Assembly (NCBI RefSeq): GCF_025340265.1
Contig: NZ_CP022707.1
Coordinates: 1,736,501 to 1,800,500, forward strand
Source: Novosphingobium sp. 9
GTDB lineage: Bacteria > Pseudomonadota > Alphaproteobacteria > Sphingomonadales > Sphingomonadaceae
Reading direction: 5' to 3'
Length of the DNA stretch: 64,000 nt
Below are positions 1-9,185 of the stretch, piece after piece; within the stretch, counting starts at the first letter, position 1; every line of letters starts with the position of its first letter. The position numbers and the translations under genes are program-made. The notes beneath the pieces are model-generated. The model saw nothing but the letters and a program-made list of their open reading frames with translations, made no database searches and was not told the origin of the DNA.

Positions 1-870
1 GGGCGTTCGAGGATCGGAGCGGGGTAGATCATGGGCTCGGGCGTGAGGTGCGAGGCGAACAGGCGGCGCACGGCGTCGTGGGCCATCGTGCGCCAGGGGA
101 TATGGACCGAGGTGAGGGCAGGCGAGAGGCGCGCGGCGATCGGCATGTCGTCGAACCCGGCGACGGCGAGCGTGGCGGGCACGGCGATGCGCGCCTCCGT
201 GGCGGCAGCGAGGACGCCTGCGGCCATCATGTCTGACGTGCTCAGGATCGCGCTGGGCAGGGGCTGACCTGAAACAGCAGGCGCGCGGCCTCCTGTCCTG
301 ATGCGAAGCTGTCATCCCCCGGCACGATCAGCGAAGGGCCGCGATCGAGGCCGTGCTCGGCCAGCATGTCGAGATACCCCATTTCGCGCAGGCGTGCAGA
401 GGGTGAGAGATCGGCGCCGCTCACCAGTGCGATGCGGGTATGTCCGCGCGCGATCAGCGCCGCCACCAGCGCGGCCATCGCCGAGCGCTCGTCGCAGCCC
501 ATGGCATGGTCGCCCTCGATCGGGCCGAGCCGCAGCGCCGTAACCCCTGCCTCTGCGCAGAGATCGCCCAGCGCATCGTCGTAGGAGAGCGGCGGGGCGA
601 TCACCACGGCGGCAGGGCGATGGTCGGCGAGAAAGCGCGGCACGGCGCCGTGCCCCAGGCCCGCCAGCACAGGCTGCACCAGCAACGCGACGCCGCTTCC
701 CGCCATGGCTTCGAGCAGTCCGGCCTCGATCAGCCCGGCCACCGGCATATTGGTGCCATCGTGAAGCAGGGCGATCTGAACGCCCGTTCGTTCACTGGTC
801 GGTTCACCAGTACCCCCGCTGGCGCCAGCCTCTACGCTTGAGCCTTCAAGAAAACGCGCGAACTTCATTG
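1..870 (-). pseudogene. LacI-type regulator fragment, frameshifted, runs off left edge
   Basis: This is the effector-binding half of a LacI/PurR-type sugar repressor, read right to left. The periplasmic-binding-protein fold shows as a first strand GVQIALLHDG, then after the break LPSAILSTSDMMAAGVLAAA and VAGFDDMPIA, which are typical LacI C-terminal signatures. The first frame stops at about 242 and the family sequence resumes one frame over; restoring one base in the G/C run at about 255-263 rejoins them. The usual N-terminal helix-turn-helix of about 60 residues is not found in any frame between 840 and 1043, so the DNA-binding domain seems lost. The 3' end lies outside the window. Probably a decayed regulator, although the frameshift alone could be a sequencing error. 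Confidence 0.7.
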
Positions 871-1043
871 TGTATGGGGATGGGACTTCCGGCGGATGCG
901 GCCAAGCCGAGATAGCGCCGTTTCGGAGAGATACCCGGCGGTCTCGCGGAGCAATCGCGCGATTGCGTGCGCGGGGCATCGGGACTAAGGCTCGCGGTTC
1001 TTCGGTCGGCTCTGTCGGCTATGCGGCAGTGACACGGACCTTG

Positions 1044-2257
1044 ATGCAACACGCCCCCTCGCGACGCCACTATGGCATGGACTGGCTGCGGGTCGGTGCG
1101 TTCGCGCTGCTGATCTTCTACCATGTCGGCTTCGGTTTCACGCCCTGGGGATACCAGACGGCGGGGCGCGGCGTGATCTGGTGGGCGGAAATCCCGCTGC
1201 TGGCGCTCAGTCCCTGGCGGCTGTCGCTGCTGTTCGCGATCTCCGGCTATGCCAGCGCGGCGCTGTTCGTGAAGCAGGGCACGTTTGCCACCAGAGGGGG
1301 AGGGGCGATGTCACCGGCGGGTTCCTGAAAAGCCGCCTCAAGCGTCTGGGCATTCCGCTGCTGTTCGGCCTGATCGTGGTGGTGCCGCCGCAGCCGTTTC
1401 TGGGGCTGGTCCATAGCGGTTATACCCACGGCTACGGCTACTTCATGCTCCACGACGCCTTCAGCTTCCGGCGCGTGGGCGGCGAGAACTTGCCTGCCGA
1501 CATGCACTTGTGGTTCGTGATCTACCTGCTGGCCTATACGCTGGCGCTCTGCGCGCTGTCGCTGCTGCCCACGCGCTGGCTGGCAGCGATGCTGCGCGGC
1601 ACCGAGACGCTGCTGGCAGGGCCAGGCTTGCTGCCGCTGGGCACCCTTATCGTCTTTGCGATCCGCATGTTGCCGGGCGACTGGACCGATACGCACCATT
1701 TCCTGAACGACCCCAATGCGCACCTGCACTATGGGCTGATGTTCCTGTTCGGCATTGCGCTGCGCCGTTCCGAACTGCTGCGTCTGGCGATCGCGAAGCA
1801 GTGGCCTGCCGCTCTGGTAGCGGGCCTCGTCGGCTATGCTGCCGTAGCGTTGGATGCGTGCTTCTACCCCGGCAACGTGCCGACCCCGCCGTTCTGGCAG
1901 GTGCCGGTGATCTTCGCCAAGGCGGTGCAGAGTTGGGGCATCATGATCGCGCTGTTCGGGATCGCCGATCGCTTCTGGAACGTGGACGGCAGCTGGCGCG
2001 CGACGCTCGCCGAGGCGGTGTTCCCGTTCTACATCATCCACCAGACGGTGCAGGTGGCGGTGGAATACTGGCTGATGAAGCAGAGCTTTTCGGCTCTGAC
2101 CGAGTTCCTGATCCTGATCGCGGCGACCGTGGTGGGATGCTGGAGCTTCTACCTGATCGGTCGCGAAATCGGCCCGCTGCGTCCGCTGATCGGACTCAAT
2201 CGACACCGCCGGGCAAAACCGGCGATGGTGGAAGTGGCGGCGCCCGTTTTACACTGA
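1044..2257 (+). pseudogene. Acyltransferase 3 family membrane protein, frameshifted
   Basis: Integral membrane acyltransferase of the OafA/OpgC type (acyltransferase 3), which O-acylates surface glycans or similar substrates using an acyl donor from the cytoplasm. The N-terminal frame begins MQHAPSRRHYGMDWLRVGAF, with the family RxDWLRV-type opening and a histidine in YHVGFGF. It stops at 1328. The remaining transmembrane segments continue one frame over from about 1320 (FLKSRLKRLGIPLLFGL) to a stop at 2257. Restoring one base in the G5AG4 tract at 1296-1305 gives one protein of about 404 residues, normal for the family. The start at 1044 is chosen because an earlier start would add a non-family extension; 1074 is an alternative. 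Substrate unknown. Confidence 0.75.
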
Positions 2258-2272
2258 GGCGCCGCGCCTGTT

Positions 2273-2764
2273 TCAGATCCGCTCGGCGAAACCGCCGAAC
2301 CGGCCGCGATGGAACAGCATCGGGTCCTCGTCGCGCACGATCTCCATGCGCAGCACCTCGCCCAGCACGAAGAGGTGATCGCCCGCGTCCGTCACCGAAT
2401 AGAGGCGGCATTCGATGCAGGCGATGGAATCGGCGATGATCGGCAGGTTGTGTTCGGACATCGTGAAGTTCACGCCGAGGAACTTCTCGTCACCCTTGGC
2501 GCTGGCGGCGCGGCAGACGTCCTGCTGGTCGGCGGCGAGGATGTTCACCGCGAAGTGTCCGGCCCGCTCGATCAGCGGCCAGGATGAGGACGATCGCGCA
2601 GGCAGGAAGCCGACCAGCGGCGGATCGAGCGAAACCGAGGTGAAAGTGCCCACCACCATGCCTGCGGGCTTGTCGCCATCGAGCGCGGTGATCAGGCTGA
2701 CGCCGGTGGGATAGCTGCCGAGCACCTTGCGAAAGACGGCCGGGTCGATGGTCGTGGTAGTCAC
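2273..2764 (-). CDS. Flavin reductase family protein (FMN-binding split barrel)
   Basis: A 163-residue flavin reductase-like protein of the FMN-binding split-barrel family, which use NAD(P)H to reduce flavin, often for a two-component monooxygenase. Visible family features are the N-terminal FRKVLGSYPTGVSLIT, the GMVVGTFTSVSLDPPLVGF strand pair that binds FMN, and the C-terminal FHRGRFGGF. The whole protein is one domain of expected length. It lies 42 bp downstream of the LysR gene in the same direction and is probably cotranscribed with it. No partner oxygenase is present in the window, so the biological partner is unknown. Confidence 0.85.
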   Translation of the reverse strand: MTTTTIDPAVFRKVLGSYPTGVSLITALDGDKPAGMVVGTFTSVSLDPPLVGFLPARSSSSWPLIERAGHFAVNILAADQQDVCRAASAKGDEKFLGVNFTMSEHNLPIIADSIACIECRLYSVTDAGDHLFVLGEVLRMEIVRDEDPMLFHRGRFGGFAERI

Positions 2765-2806
2765 ACTGTCTCCGCTGAACTGAACATGCCAAGGTTTGGC
2801 CCGAAG

Positions 2807-3706
2807 TCACTTCGGGCGCAAGGAAACCTCCATGATGTCCACGATTTCATCAAGCCATTCGCGCAGGAGTCTCACTCTGCGGAAACTTCGGGTGTCCTGA
2901 TGGGTGACGAACCACAGGCTGCGGCTGATCGACACGTCGGGCATGACCCGTTCGAGGCGGGTGTCGCGATCGGCCATGAAGCATGGGAGTACGGCGATGC
3001 CTGCCCCTGCGGCCAGCAGGTTCTGCTGCGCGGCGATACTGGTGGAGCGGATCGTCGGCTTGAGGTTAGGATGGATCTCCTCAAGATATCGCAGTTCCGG
3101 GGCATAGATGAGGTCGGGGATGTAGCCGACAAGCTGGTGCTGTTCGAGGTCGGCGGGGACTTTCGGCAGGTCGCGCGTCACCAGATAATCGGTGCTGGCA
3201 TAGAGGCGCAGCGTGTAGTCGGTCAGCTTGTGGGCGACGAGCGGCCCCGCGCGCGGGCGCGAGAGCATGATCGCCACGTCGGCCTCGCGTCGTGACGGGC
3301 TGAGAAAGCCGCTGCTGGCCACAAGGTCGATGGCGAGGCGGGGATGTGCCTCGCGAAAGCGGGGCAGCATGCTGGCGAGGAACCAGGAGCCGAAACCCTC
3401 GGTCACGCTCATGCGCAGGGTGCCGCCGAGGCCTTCCTCGTCCTCGGCGCGTTCGGAAATCTCGTGTGCGGCCAGTGCCATCGCCTCGACCGAAGTGAGC
3501 ATGGCCTCGCCTGCCTCGGTCAGTTCCTGCCCGGTGCGACTCTGCTCAAACAGGGTCTGGCCCACTGCGGCCTCCAGCCGGCGCAGGCGACGACTGACCG
3601 TCGTGGGATCGACACCGAGCCTGCGGCCTGCCGCAGCGAGTTGTCCGGAGCGTGCAACTGCCAGAAAAGCCTGGCAATCGCTCCAGTCCAGATCGGGCAT
3701 GCTCAT
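2807..3706 (-). CDS. LysR family transcriptional regulator
   Basis: A 299-residue LysR-type regulator. Residues 1-65 form the winged helix-turn-helix (AFLAVARSGQLAAAGRRLGV followed by TVSRRLRRLEAAVGQTLF); the rest is the two-lobed effector-binding domain (GTLRMSVTEGFGSW through RLLREWLDEI). It is divergent from mmsA across a 159-bp gap, the classical arrangement in which a LysR protein controls the opposite gene and itself. The gap contains a 16-bp perfect inverted repeat at 3752-3767. Inference: it controls the valine catabolic genes, sensing a pathway intermediate. The control target is not shown by sequence alone. Confidence 0.9.
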   Translation of the reverse strand: MSMPDLDWSDCQAFLAVARSGQLAAAGRRLGVDPTTVSRRLRRLEAAVGQTLFEQSRTGQELTEAGEAMLTSVEAMALAAHEISERAEDEEGLGGTLRMSVTEGFGSWFLASMLPRFREAHPRLAIDLVASSGFLSPSRREADVAIMLSRPRAGPLVAHKLTDYTLRLYASTDYLVTRDLPKVPADLEQHQLVGYIPDLIYAPELRYLEEIHPNLKPTIRSTSIAAQQNLLAAGAGIAVLPCFMADRDTRLERVMPDVSISRSLWFVTHQDTRSFRRVRLLREWLDEIVDIMEVSLRPK

Positions 3707-3751
3707 GATTTTACGTCCTTATTCATCGCCCAGAAAGGTTCCCGACGTGTG

Positions 3752-3767
3752 CCTGCATTTATGCAGG
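3752..3767. promoter_or_regulatory. Inverted repeat, candidate LysR operator
   Basis: CCTGCAT-TT-ATGCAGG is a perfect 7-bp inverted repeat with a 2-bp centre, placed between the divergent LysR and mmsA genes, about 45 bp from the LysR start and 99 bp from the mmsA start. LysR proteins usually bind a dyad with a T-N11-A core in such gaps; this one is close to, but not exactly, that spacing. Function is inferred from position. Confidence 0.5.
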
Positions 3768-3865
3768 TCAGAAAAGCAAAATCACTGCTTCCCTGCAAGA
3801 AGGGTCGGTCCTAAACGGCCTTCAGAACAAAAATACAGAACGAAAACATGGGAGAGGATGCCGTT

Positions 3866-5431
3866 ATGCGCCTCATCGACCATCTCGTCGGAGGCGCCGA
3901 CGAACATCCCCTGAATCACAATAACCCGGTCACGCGAATTCCCGCAGATGCATCGCTTCGGGGCGATTCTTCTGATTGCCGACTGGGCGATGTCTTCGAT
4001 CCCAACAGGGGCGAAGTGCAGGCGCGCGTCGTGCTCGGAGACAGATCCGTGCTCGACCGCGCCATCGCGCATGCCCGCGCGGCGCAACCGGCCTGGGCCG
4101 CGCTCAATCCGCAGCGACGCGCCCGCGTGCTGTTCCGCTTCAAGGAACTGGTCGAGGCGCAGATGGACGAACTCGCCCATCTGCTGTCGAGCGAACACGG
4201 CAAGGTCATTGCCGATGCGCGCGGCGATATCCAGCGCGGGCTGGAAGTCGTCGAATTCGCCTGCGGCATTCCGCACGCGCTGAAGGGCGAATATACGCAA
4301 GGCGCAGGGCCGGGGATCGACGTGTTCTCGATGCGCCAGCCGATCGGCATCGGTGCCGGGATCACCCCGTTCAACTTCCCCGCGATGATCCCGATGTGGA
4401 TGTTCGCAGTGGCGACGGCGGTGGGCAATGCTTTCATTCTCAAGCCGTCCGAGCGCGATCCTTCGGTGCCGGTGCGGCTTGCCGAACTGTTCCTGGAAGC
4501 CGGTGCGCCCGAAGGTGTGCTGCAGGTCGTCCACGGCGATCGCGAGATGGTCGAGGCGATTCTCGATCACCCCGATATCGCGGCTGTCAGCTTCGTCGGC
4601 TCGTCCGACATCGCGCACGAGGTCTATCGGCGCGGTGCGGCGGCGGGCAAGCGGGTACAGGCGATGGGCGGGGCGAAGAACCACGGCATCGTCATGCCCG
4701 ATGCCGATCTCGATCAGGTGGTGAACGACCTTACCGGTGCCGCTTTCGGCTCGGCCGGGGAGCGCTGCATGGCCCTGCCGGTCGTCGTGCCGGTGGGGGA
4801 GGAGACGGCAGAGCGACTTCGCGCCAGGCTGATCCCGGCCATCGAGGCCTTGCGCGTCGGCGTATCGACCGACGCGAATGCACATTACGGCCCGGTCGTT
4901 TCTTCCGAGCACAAGGCGCGGGTCGAGGGCTGGATTGCGAAGTCCGCCGAGGAAGGCGCAGAGATCGTCGTCGATGGCCGTGGACTGGTTTTGCAGGGCC
5001 ACGAAGGCGGCTGGTTCGTCGGCCCGACGCTGATCGACCGGGTGACGCCCGAGATGCGCAGCTATCACGAGGAAATTTTCGGCCCTGTTCTCCAGATCGT
5101 GCGGGCACAGACGTTCGAGGAGGCGGTCGCGCTGCCTTCGCGTCACCAGTACGGCAACGGCGTCGCGATCTTCACGCGCAATGGCCATGCCGCGCGCGAA
5201 TTCGCCTCGCGCGTGGATGTCGGCATGGTGGGCATCAACGTGCCGATCCCGGTGCCGGTCGCCTATCACAGCTTCGGCGGATGGAAGCGTTCGGCTTTCG
5301 GCGATGCCAACCAGCACGGCATGGAAGGCGTGCGCTTCTGGACCCGCGTAAAGACGGTCACACAGCGCTGGCCCGATGGTAGCGGCGGAGCAACGGGGCA
5401 CGATGCCTTCGTGATCCCGACGATGGGGTGA
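3866..5431 (+). CDS. mmsA: Methylmalonate-semialdehyde dehydrogenase (CoA-acylating)
   Basis: Oxidises methylmalonate semialdehyde with NAD and CoA to propionyl-CoA and CO2, the last step of valine degradation. It is a full-length aldehyde dehydrogenase (521 residues from this start) with NAD-binding ITPFNFPAMIPMW at about 167-179, LKPSERDPS near 192 and the catalytic cysteine C301 in GERCMALP. The C-terminal GGWKRSAFGD is typical of the family. Start 3866 is preferred over the in-frame ATG at 3848 because GGAGAGG at 3851-3857 lies at ribosome-binding distance, and the same GGAGAGGA pattern precedes the next operon genes. It is about 20 residues longer than many homologues, at both ends. First gene of the valine operon. 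Confidence 0.93.
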   Translation: MRLIDHLVGGADEHPLNHNNPVTRIPADASLRGDSSDCRLGDVFDPNRGEVQARVVLGDRSVLDRAIAHARAAQPAWAALNPQRRARVLFRFKELVEAQMDELAHLLSSEHGKVIADARGDIQRGLEVVEFACGIPHALKGEYTQGAGPGIDVFSMRQPIGIGAGITPFNFPAMIPMWMFAVATAVGNAFILKPSERDPSVPVRLAELFLEAGAPEGVLQVVHGDREMVEAILDHPDIAAVSFVGSSDIAHEVYRRGAAAGKRVQAMGGAKNHGIVMPDADLDQVVNDLTGAAFGSAGERCMALPVVVPVGEETAERLRARLIPAIEALRVGVSTDANAHYGPVVSSEHKARVEGWIAKSAEEGAEIVVDGRGLVLQGHEGGWFVGPTLIDRVTPEMRSYHEEIFGPVLQIVRAQTFEEAVALPSRHQYGNGVAIFTRNGHAAREFASRVDVGMVGINVPIPVPVAYHSFGGWKRSAFGDANQHGMEGVRFWTRVKTVTQRWPDGSGGATGHDAFVIPTMG

Positions 5432-5526
5432 AATGGGGGCTGAAACGGGGTCAACTTGCGGAACAGCCTTGGCAGCCAGCGCGTTTCGTCGGATGAAAAG
5501 GCCTCTTCCAGCAAAGGGATACCGCC

Positions 5527-6024
5527 ATGCGCCGTTCCACTTTCGCCGCGTTCCTTGTCACCGGAGCCGCCATGCTCGCGCTGGCCGGTTGCTCCAGATC
5601 GAGCAAGGATCAGCCTGAGCCCAGCCCCACTGCCAATGCGCCGGTGGAGGACATCGCCTCCGATATGCCGTCGCCGGAACCTTCATCTACGCAGGCGGCC
5701 GTGCCGCAGGATGCGATCCCGCCCGCGCTGCTGGGCCGCTGGGGATTGGTCAAGGCGGATTGCACTTCGCAGGCAGGCGATGCCAAGGGCCTGCTGACGG
5801 TTAGTTCCACGCGCCTCCAGTTCTACGAATCGGTGGCCGATCTGACTCATGTGACCATCGCGAAGGCCGATGCCTTCACCGGCGATTTCAATTTCAGCGG
5901 GGAAGGGCAAAGCTGGAAGCTCCAGGTTGCCCTGCATACGCCAGACGGCGGCTTGACGATGATCCGCAAGGACACTGGCCCCGATGCCATGCCGCAGGCA
6001 CTGACGTACTCCAAGTGCCCCTGA
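5527..6024 (+). CDS. Small lipoprotein within the valine operon
   Basis: A 165-residue predicted lipoprotein: basic N-terminus, hydrophobic segment and lipobox LAGC with the lipidated cysteine near residue 22. A Pro/Ser/Glu-rich linker (about 28-62) is followed by a compact domain starting at LLGRWGLVKADCTSQ with cysteines near the start and at the very end (YSKCP), which could pair in the periplasm. The domain resembles small lipocalin-like or DUF-type domains but I do not recognise a named family. It sits between mmsA and the acyl-CoA dehydrogenase in the same direction; no link to valine metabolism is evident. Confidence 0.75.
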   Translation: MRRSTFAAFLVTGAAMLALAGCSRSSKDQPEPSPTANAPVEDIASDMPSPEPSSTQAAVPQDAIPPALLGRWGLVKADCTSQAGDAKGLLTVSSTRLQFYESVADLTHVTIAKADAFTGDFNFSGEGQSWKLQVALHTPDGGLTMIRKDTGPDAMPQALTYSKCP

Positions 6025-6075
6025 CATAAAGACATACCGTACCGAAAAAGGCGGGGCCAACCCGCAGGAGAGGAC

Positions 6076-7224
6076 ATGACCGAGAGCCAGTTCGGGCTGA
6101 CCGAAGACCAGATTGCCATACGGGAGACGGCACGCCGCTTCACCGCCGAGCGGATCACCCCTTATGCCGGGAAATGGGACGAGACCTGCCACTATCCGCG
6201 CGATGTCTGGAAGGCGGCGGGCGATCTCGGCTTTGGCGGCATCTATGTGTCGGAAGAAGGCGGTGGCATCGGCCTTGGCCGGATCGAGGCAGCGCTGGTG
6301 ATGGAAGCGATGGCCTATGGCTGCCCTGCGACCTCGGCCTATATCTCGATCCACAACATGGCGGCGTGGATGCTCGACAGGTTCGGCAGCGACGATCTGA
6401 AAGCGCGCTATCTCGCCGATCTGGTGACGATGGACAAGATCGCGTCGTATTGCCTCACCGAGCCCGGTTCCGGCTCGGACGCGGCAGCGCTGCGCACTTC
6501 GGCACGGCGGGAGGGCGATCATTATGTCCTCAACGGCACCAAGCAGTTCATTTCCGGGGCGGGCGTCAACGATCTCTATTTCGTGATGGCGCGAACCGGC
6601 GAGCACAAGTCGCGCGGCATTTCCTGCTTCGTGGTCGAGAAGGATACGCCGGGTGTCAGCTTCGGCGCACCGGAGAAGAAGCTGGGCTGGAATGCCTCGC
6701 CGACGGCGCAGGTAATCTTCGAAAATGCCCGAATTTCGTCCACTAACCTTCTGGGAAACGAGGGTGAAGGTTTTCGCTTTGCGATGGCGGGGCTCGACGG
6801 CGGGCGGCTCAATATCGGCGCCTGCTCGCTTGGTGGGGCGCAGCGTTGCCTTGACGAGGCGGTGGGCTATGTGCGCGATCGCCGCCAGTTCGACCGACCC
6901 CTGGCCGAGTTCCAGAATACCCAGTTCCGGCTGGCCGACATGGCCGCCGAACTCGAAGCGGCGCGGGCGCTGCTCTATCTGGCGGCGGACAAGGTGACGC
7001 ATGGCGCGCCTGATCGCACCCGGTTCGCGGCGATGGCCAAACTGATCGCCACCGATACCGGTTCGGCTGTCGTCGACCGGGCCTTGCAGCTTTTCGGTGG
7101 CTACGGCTATTTGCGCGACTATCCGATCGAACGGTTCTGGCGGGACCTGCGCGTGCATCGCATCTTGGAAGGCACCAACGAAGTGATGCGTCTCATCATC
7201 GGGCGCGACCTGCTTAGTGAATGA
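6076..7224 (+). CDS. Acyl-CoA dehydrogenase, probably isobutyryl-CoA dehydrogenase
   Basis: FAD enzyme that oxidises isobutyryl-CoA to methacrylyl-CoA and passes electrons to electron-transfer flavoprotein. The 382-residue protein shows the N-terminal helical domain, the flavin/substrate signature YCLTEPGSGSDAAALRTSA, the WNASPTAQ region, and the C-terminal LFGGYGYLRDYPIERFWRD. The catalytic base is expected to be E365 in RILEGTNEVMR, the position used by short-chain acyl-CoA dehydrogenases. A strong GGAGAGG ribosome-binding site lies just upstream. Substrate is inferred from the surrounding hydrolase, hydratase, mmsA and mmsB; another short branched acyl-CoA is possible. Confidence 0.9.
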   Translation: MTESQFGLTEDQIAIRETARRFTAERITPYAGKWDETCHYPRDVWKAAGDLGFGGIYVSEEGGGIGLGRIEAALVMEAMAYGCPATSAYISIHNMAAWMLDRFGSDDLKARYLADLVTMDKIASYCLTEPGSGSDAAALRTSARREGDHYVLNGTKQFISGAGVNDLYFVMARTGEHKSRGISCFVVEKDTPGVSFGAPEKKLGWNASPTAQVIFENARISSTNLLGNEGEGFRFAMAGLDGGRLNIGACSLGGAQRCLDEAVGYVRDRRQFDRPLAEFQNTQFRLADMAAELEAARALLYLAADKVTHGAPDRTRFAAMAKLIATDTGSAVVDRALQLFGGYGYLRDYPIERFWRDLRVHRILEGTNEVMRLIIGRDLLSE

Positions 7225-7233
7225 AAGGTTTTC

Positions 7234-8292
7234 ATGCCTTCCCAGATACTTGAAGAGGCCGTTCAGGCCCGTGCCGATGGCATCGCCGGGCACATCTCGC
7301 TCGACCGCCCCAAGGCTATCCACGCGCTGACGCTGGGCATGTGCCGAGCGATGCGCCGTGCGCTCGACGAATGGGAGAGCGATCCGCACATTGCGCTGGT
7401 GATGATTGATCATGCCGGCGGGCGCGGCTTTTGCGCAGGCGGTGATGTCGCCAAGGTGCGGCGCTCGGCGCTCGACGATGGCGGCATGAGCGGTCGGGCG
7501 TTCTTCCATGCCGAGTACCGGCTGAACTATCGGCTGTTTACTTATCCCAAGCCTGTCGTCGCGTTCATGGACGGCATCACCATGGGCGGAGGCGTCGGCC
7601 TGTCGCAGCCCGCACGGTTTCGGGTGGCGACCGAGAACACCCGCTTCGCCATGCCCGAGACCGCGATCGGCCTGTTTCCCGATGTCGGCGGCGGCTGGTA
7701 TCTCTCGCGCCTGCAAGGGCGTCTGGGGCAGTTCCTGGCGCTGACCGGCGCGCGGCTGGATGGCGCTGAGTGCCTATGGGCTGGCCTTGCGACGCACTAC
7801 CTGCCGTCGGAACGGCTGGAGGATGCGAAACAGAGACTGGCGGCGGGACATGAGATCGCCAGTGTTCTCAATGACCTGTCGGTGAAACCTCCGGAACCTC
7901 GAATTGCGGTGCAGGCCGCGGAGATTGCCCGGCACTTCGCCTCGGATTCGCTGGAGGACATTCTCCACTCGCTGGCGGACGATCCGTCCGACTGGGCGCT
8001 GGACCAACTTGCACTGTTGCAGACTCGCAGCCCGACCTCGTGCAAGGTCGCCTTGCGGCAACTCGCGATCGGGGCGGGGCTGGAAACCTTTGCAGACGAG
8101 ATGGTTATGGAATACCGCCTGGCAGCGCGCACGATCCTGCAACCGGATTTCGCCGAGGGCGTGCGCGCGGTGCTGGTCGACAAGGACAATTCCCCGCATT
8201 GGCATCCGGCTGCATCGCAGGACGTGACCGAGGCGATGCTGGACGCTATCTTTGCCGCCCTGCCGGCCGAAGAGGAGTGGACCCCGCAATGA
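7234..8292 (+). CDS. 3-hydroxyisobutyryl-CoA hydrolase
   Basis: Crotonase-superfamily thioesterase that releases 3-hydroxyisobutyrate from its CoA ester, the CoA-removing step peculiar to valine breakdown. The 352-residue length is right for this hydrolase and longer than a hydratase. Key stretches are [11 protein letters not shown] (oxyanion hole), [14 protein letters not shown], and [20 protein letters not shown], in which the Glu and the FPDVGG segment are diagnostic of the hydrolase. The gene starts 9 bp after the dehydrogenase and overlaps the next gene by 4 bp (ATGA), so it is translationally coupled within the operon. Confidence 0.92.
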   Translation: MPSQILEEAVQARADGIAGHISLDRPKAIHALTLGMCRAMRRALDEWESDPHIALVMIDHAGGRGFCAGGDVAKVRRSALDDGGMSGRAFFHAEYRLNYRLFTYPKPVVAFMDGITMGGGVGLSQPARFRVATENTRFAMPETAIGLFPDVGGGWYLSRLQGRLGQFLALTGARLDGAECLWAGLATHYLPSERLEDAKQRLAAGHEIASVLNDLSVKPPEPRIAVQAAEIARHFASDSLEDILHSLADDPSDWALDQLALLQTRSPTSCKVALRQLAIGAGLETFADEMVMEYRLAARTILQPDFAEGVRAVLVDKDNSPHWHPAASQDVTEAMLDAIFAALPAEEEWTPQ

Positions 8293-9083
8293 GCAGTGCA
8301 ACCCAGTTCGAAACCCTTCTTGTCGAACAGCGAGGCGCTGTTACGCTCCTCACATTAAATCGACCTAAATCTCTCAATGCCCTGAACTTGCAGGTTCTTT
8401 CGGAATTGAGTCAGGCGCTGGCTGCCTTTCAGGCCGATCCGTCGCAACTCTGTGCCGTCGTCACCGGCAGTGGCGAGAAGGCCTTTGCTGCAGGGGCTGA
8501 CATCAAGGAAATGGCCGACAAGGGCGCGGCGGCGATGTATGCCGAGGACCTGTTCGCCGGGTGGCAGAGCGATGTGGTCGGGCGGACCCGCAAGCCGTGG
8601 ATCGCGGCGGTCAACGGCTTTGCGCTGGGCGGCGGGTGTGAGCTGGCGATGATGGCGGACTTCATCATCGCCGCCGATACTGCGAAGTTCGGCCAGCCCG
8701 AGATCAAGCTCGGCGAAGGCCCCGGCATGGGCGGCTCGCAGCGACTGACCCGCGCCATCGGCAAGGCCAAGGCCATGGAAATGTGTCTGACCGGGCGGAT
8801 GATGGATGCCGCCGAGGCCGAGCGTTCCGGGCTCGTCGCGCGGGTGGTGCCACTTGCGGACCTGCTCGACGAGGCGCTGAAAACCGCCGAAGTGATCGCC
8901 TCGATGCCGCCGCTGGCCGCGATGATGGTCAAGGAAATGGTGGATACCGCTTATGAAACCACGCTGACGCAGGGTCTCGTCGCCGAGCGCCGGATGTTCC
9001 AGGTGCTTGCCGCGAGCGAAGACAAGGCCGAGGGCATGGCGGCGTTCATCGAGAAGCGGGCAGGGGTCTGGAAGGGCCGCTGA
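8289..9083 (+). CDS. Enoyl-CoA hydratase (probable methacrylyl-CoA hydratase)
   Basis: A 264-residue crotonase-family hydratase that would add water to methacrylyl-CoA to give 3-hydroxyisobutyryl-CoA. Both catalytic glutamates of the family are in place, in [11 protein letters not shown] and [15 protein letters not shown], and the oxyanion-hole stretch [11 protein letters not shown] is intact. The start at 8289 is fixed by a 4-bp ATGA overlap with the hydrolase stop; the frame is open further upstream but that region lies inside the preceding gene. Substrate assignment rests on the operon. Confidence 0.9.
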   Translation: MSSATQFETLLVEQRGAVTLLTLNRPKSLNALNLQVLSELSQALAAFQADPSQLCAVVTGSGEKAFAAGADIKEMADKGAAAMYAEDLFAGWQSDVVGRTRKPWIAAVNGFALGGGCELAMMADFIIAADTAKFGQPEIKLGEGPGMGGSQRLTRAIGKAKAMEMCLTGRMMDAAEAERSGLVARVVPLADLLDEALKTAEVIASMPPLAAMMVKEMVDTAYETTLTQGLVAERRMFQVLAASEDKAEGMAAFIEKRAGVWKGR

Positions 9084-9185
9084 GCGGCTCGTGACACGTT
9101 TCGGAGAACCCGGCTGAGACGGATAAAAAAGGGGTAGAGACGCACTGAGGAGCAACTTCGGGCGTCAGTACGAGGAGAGGATGCC

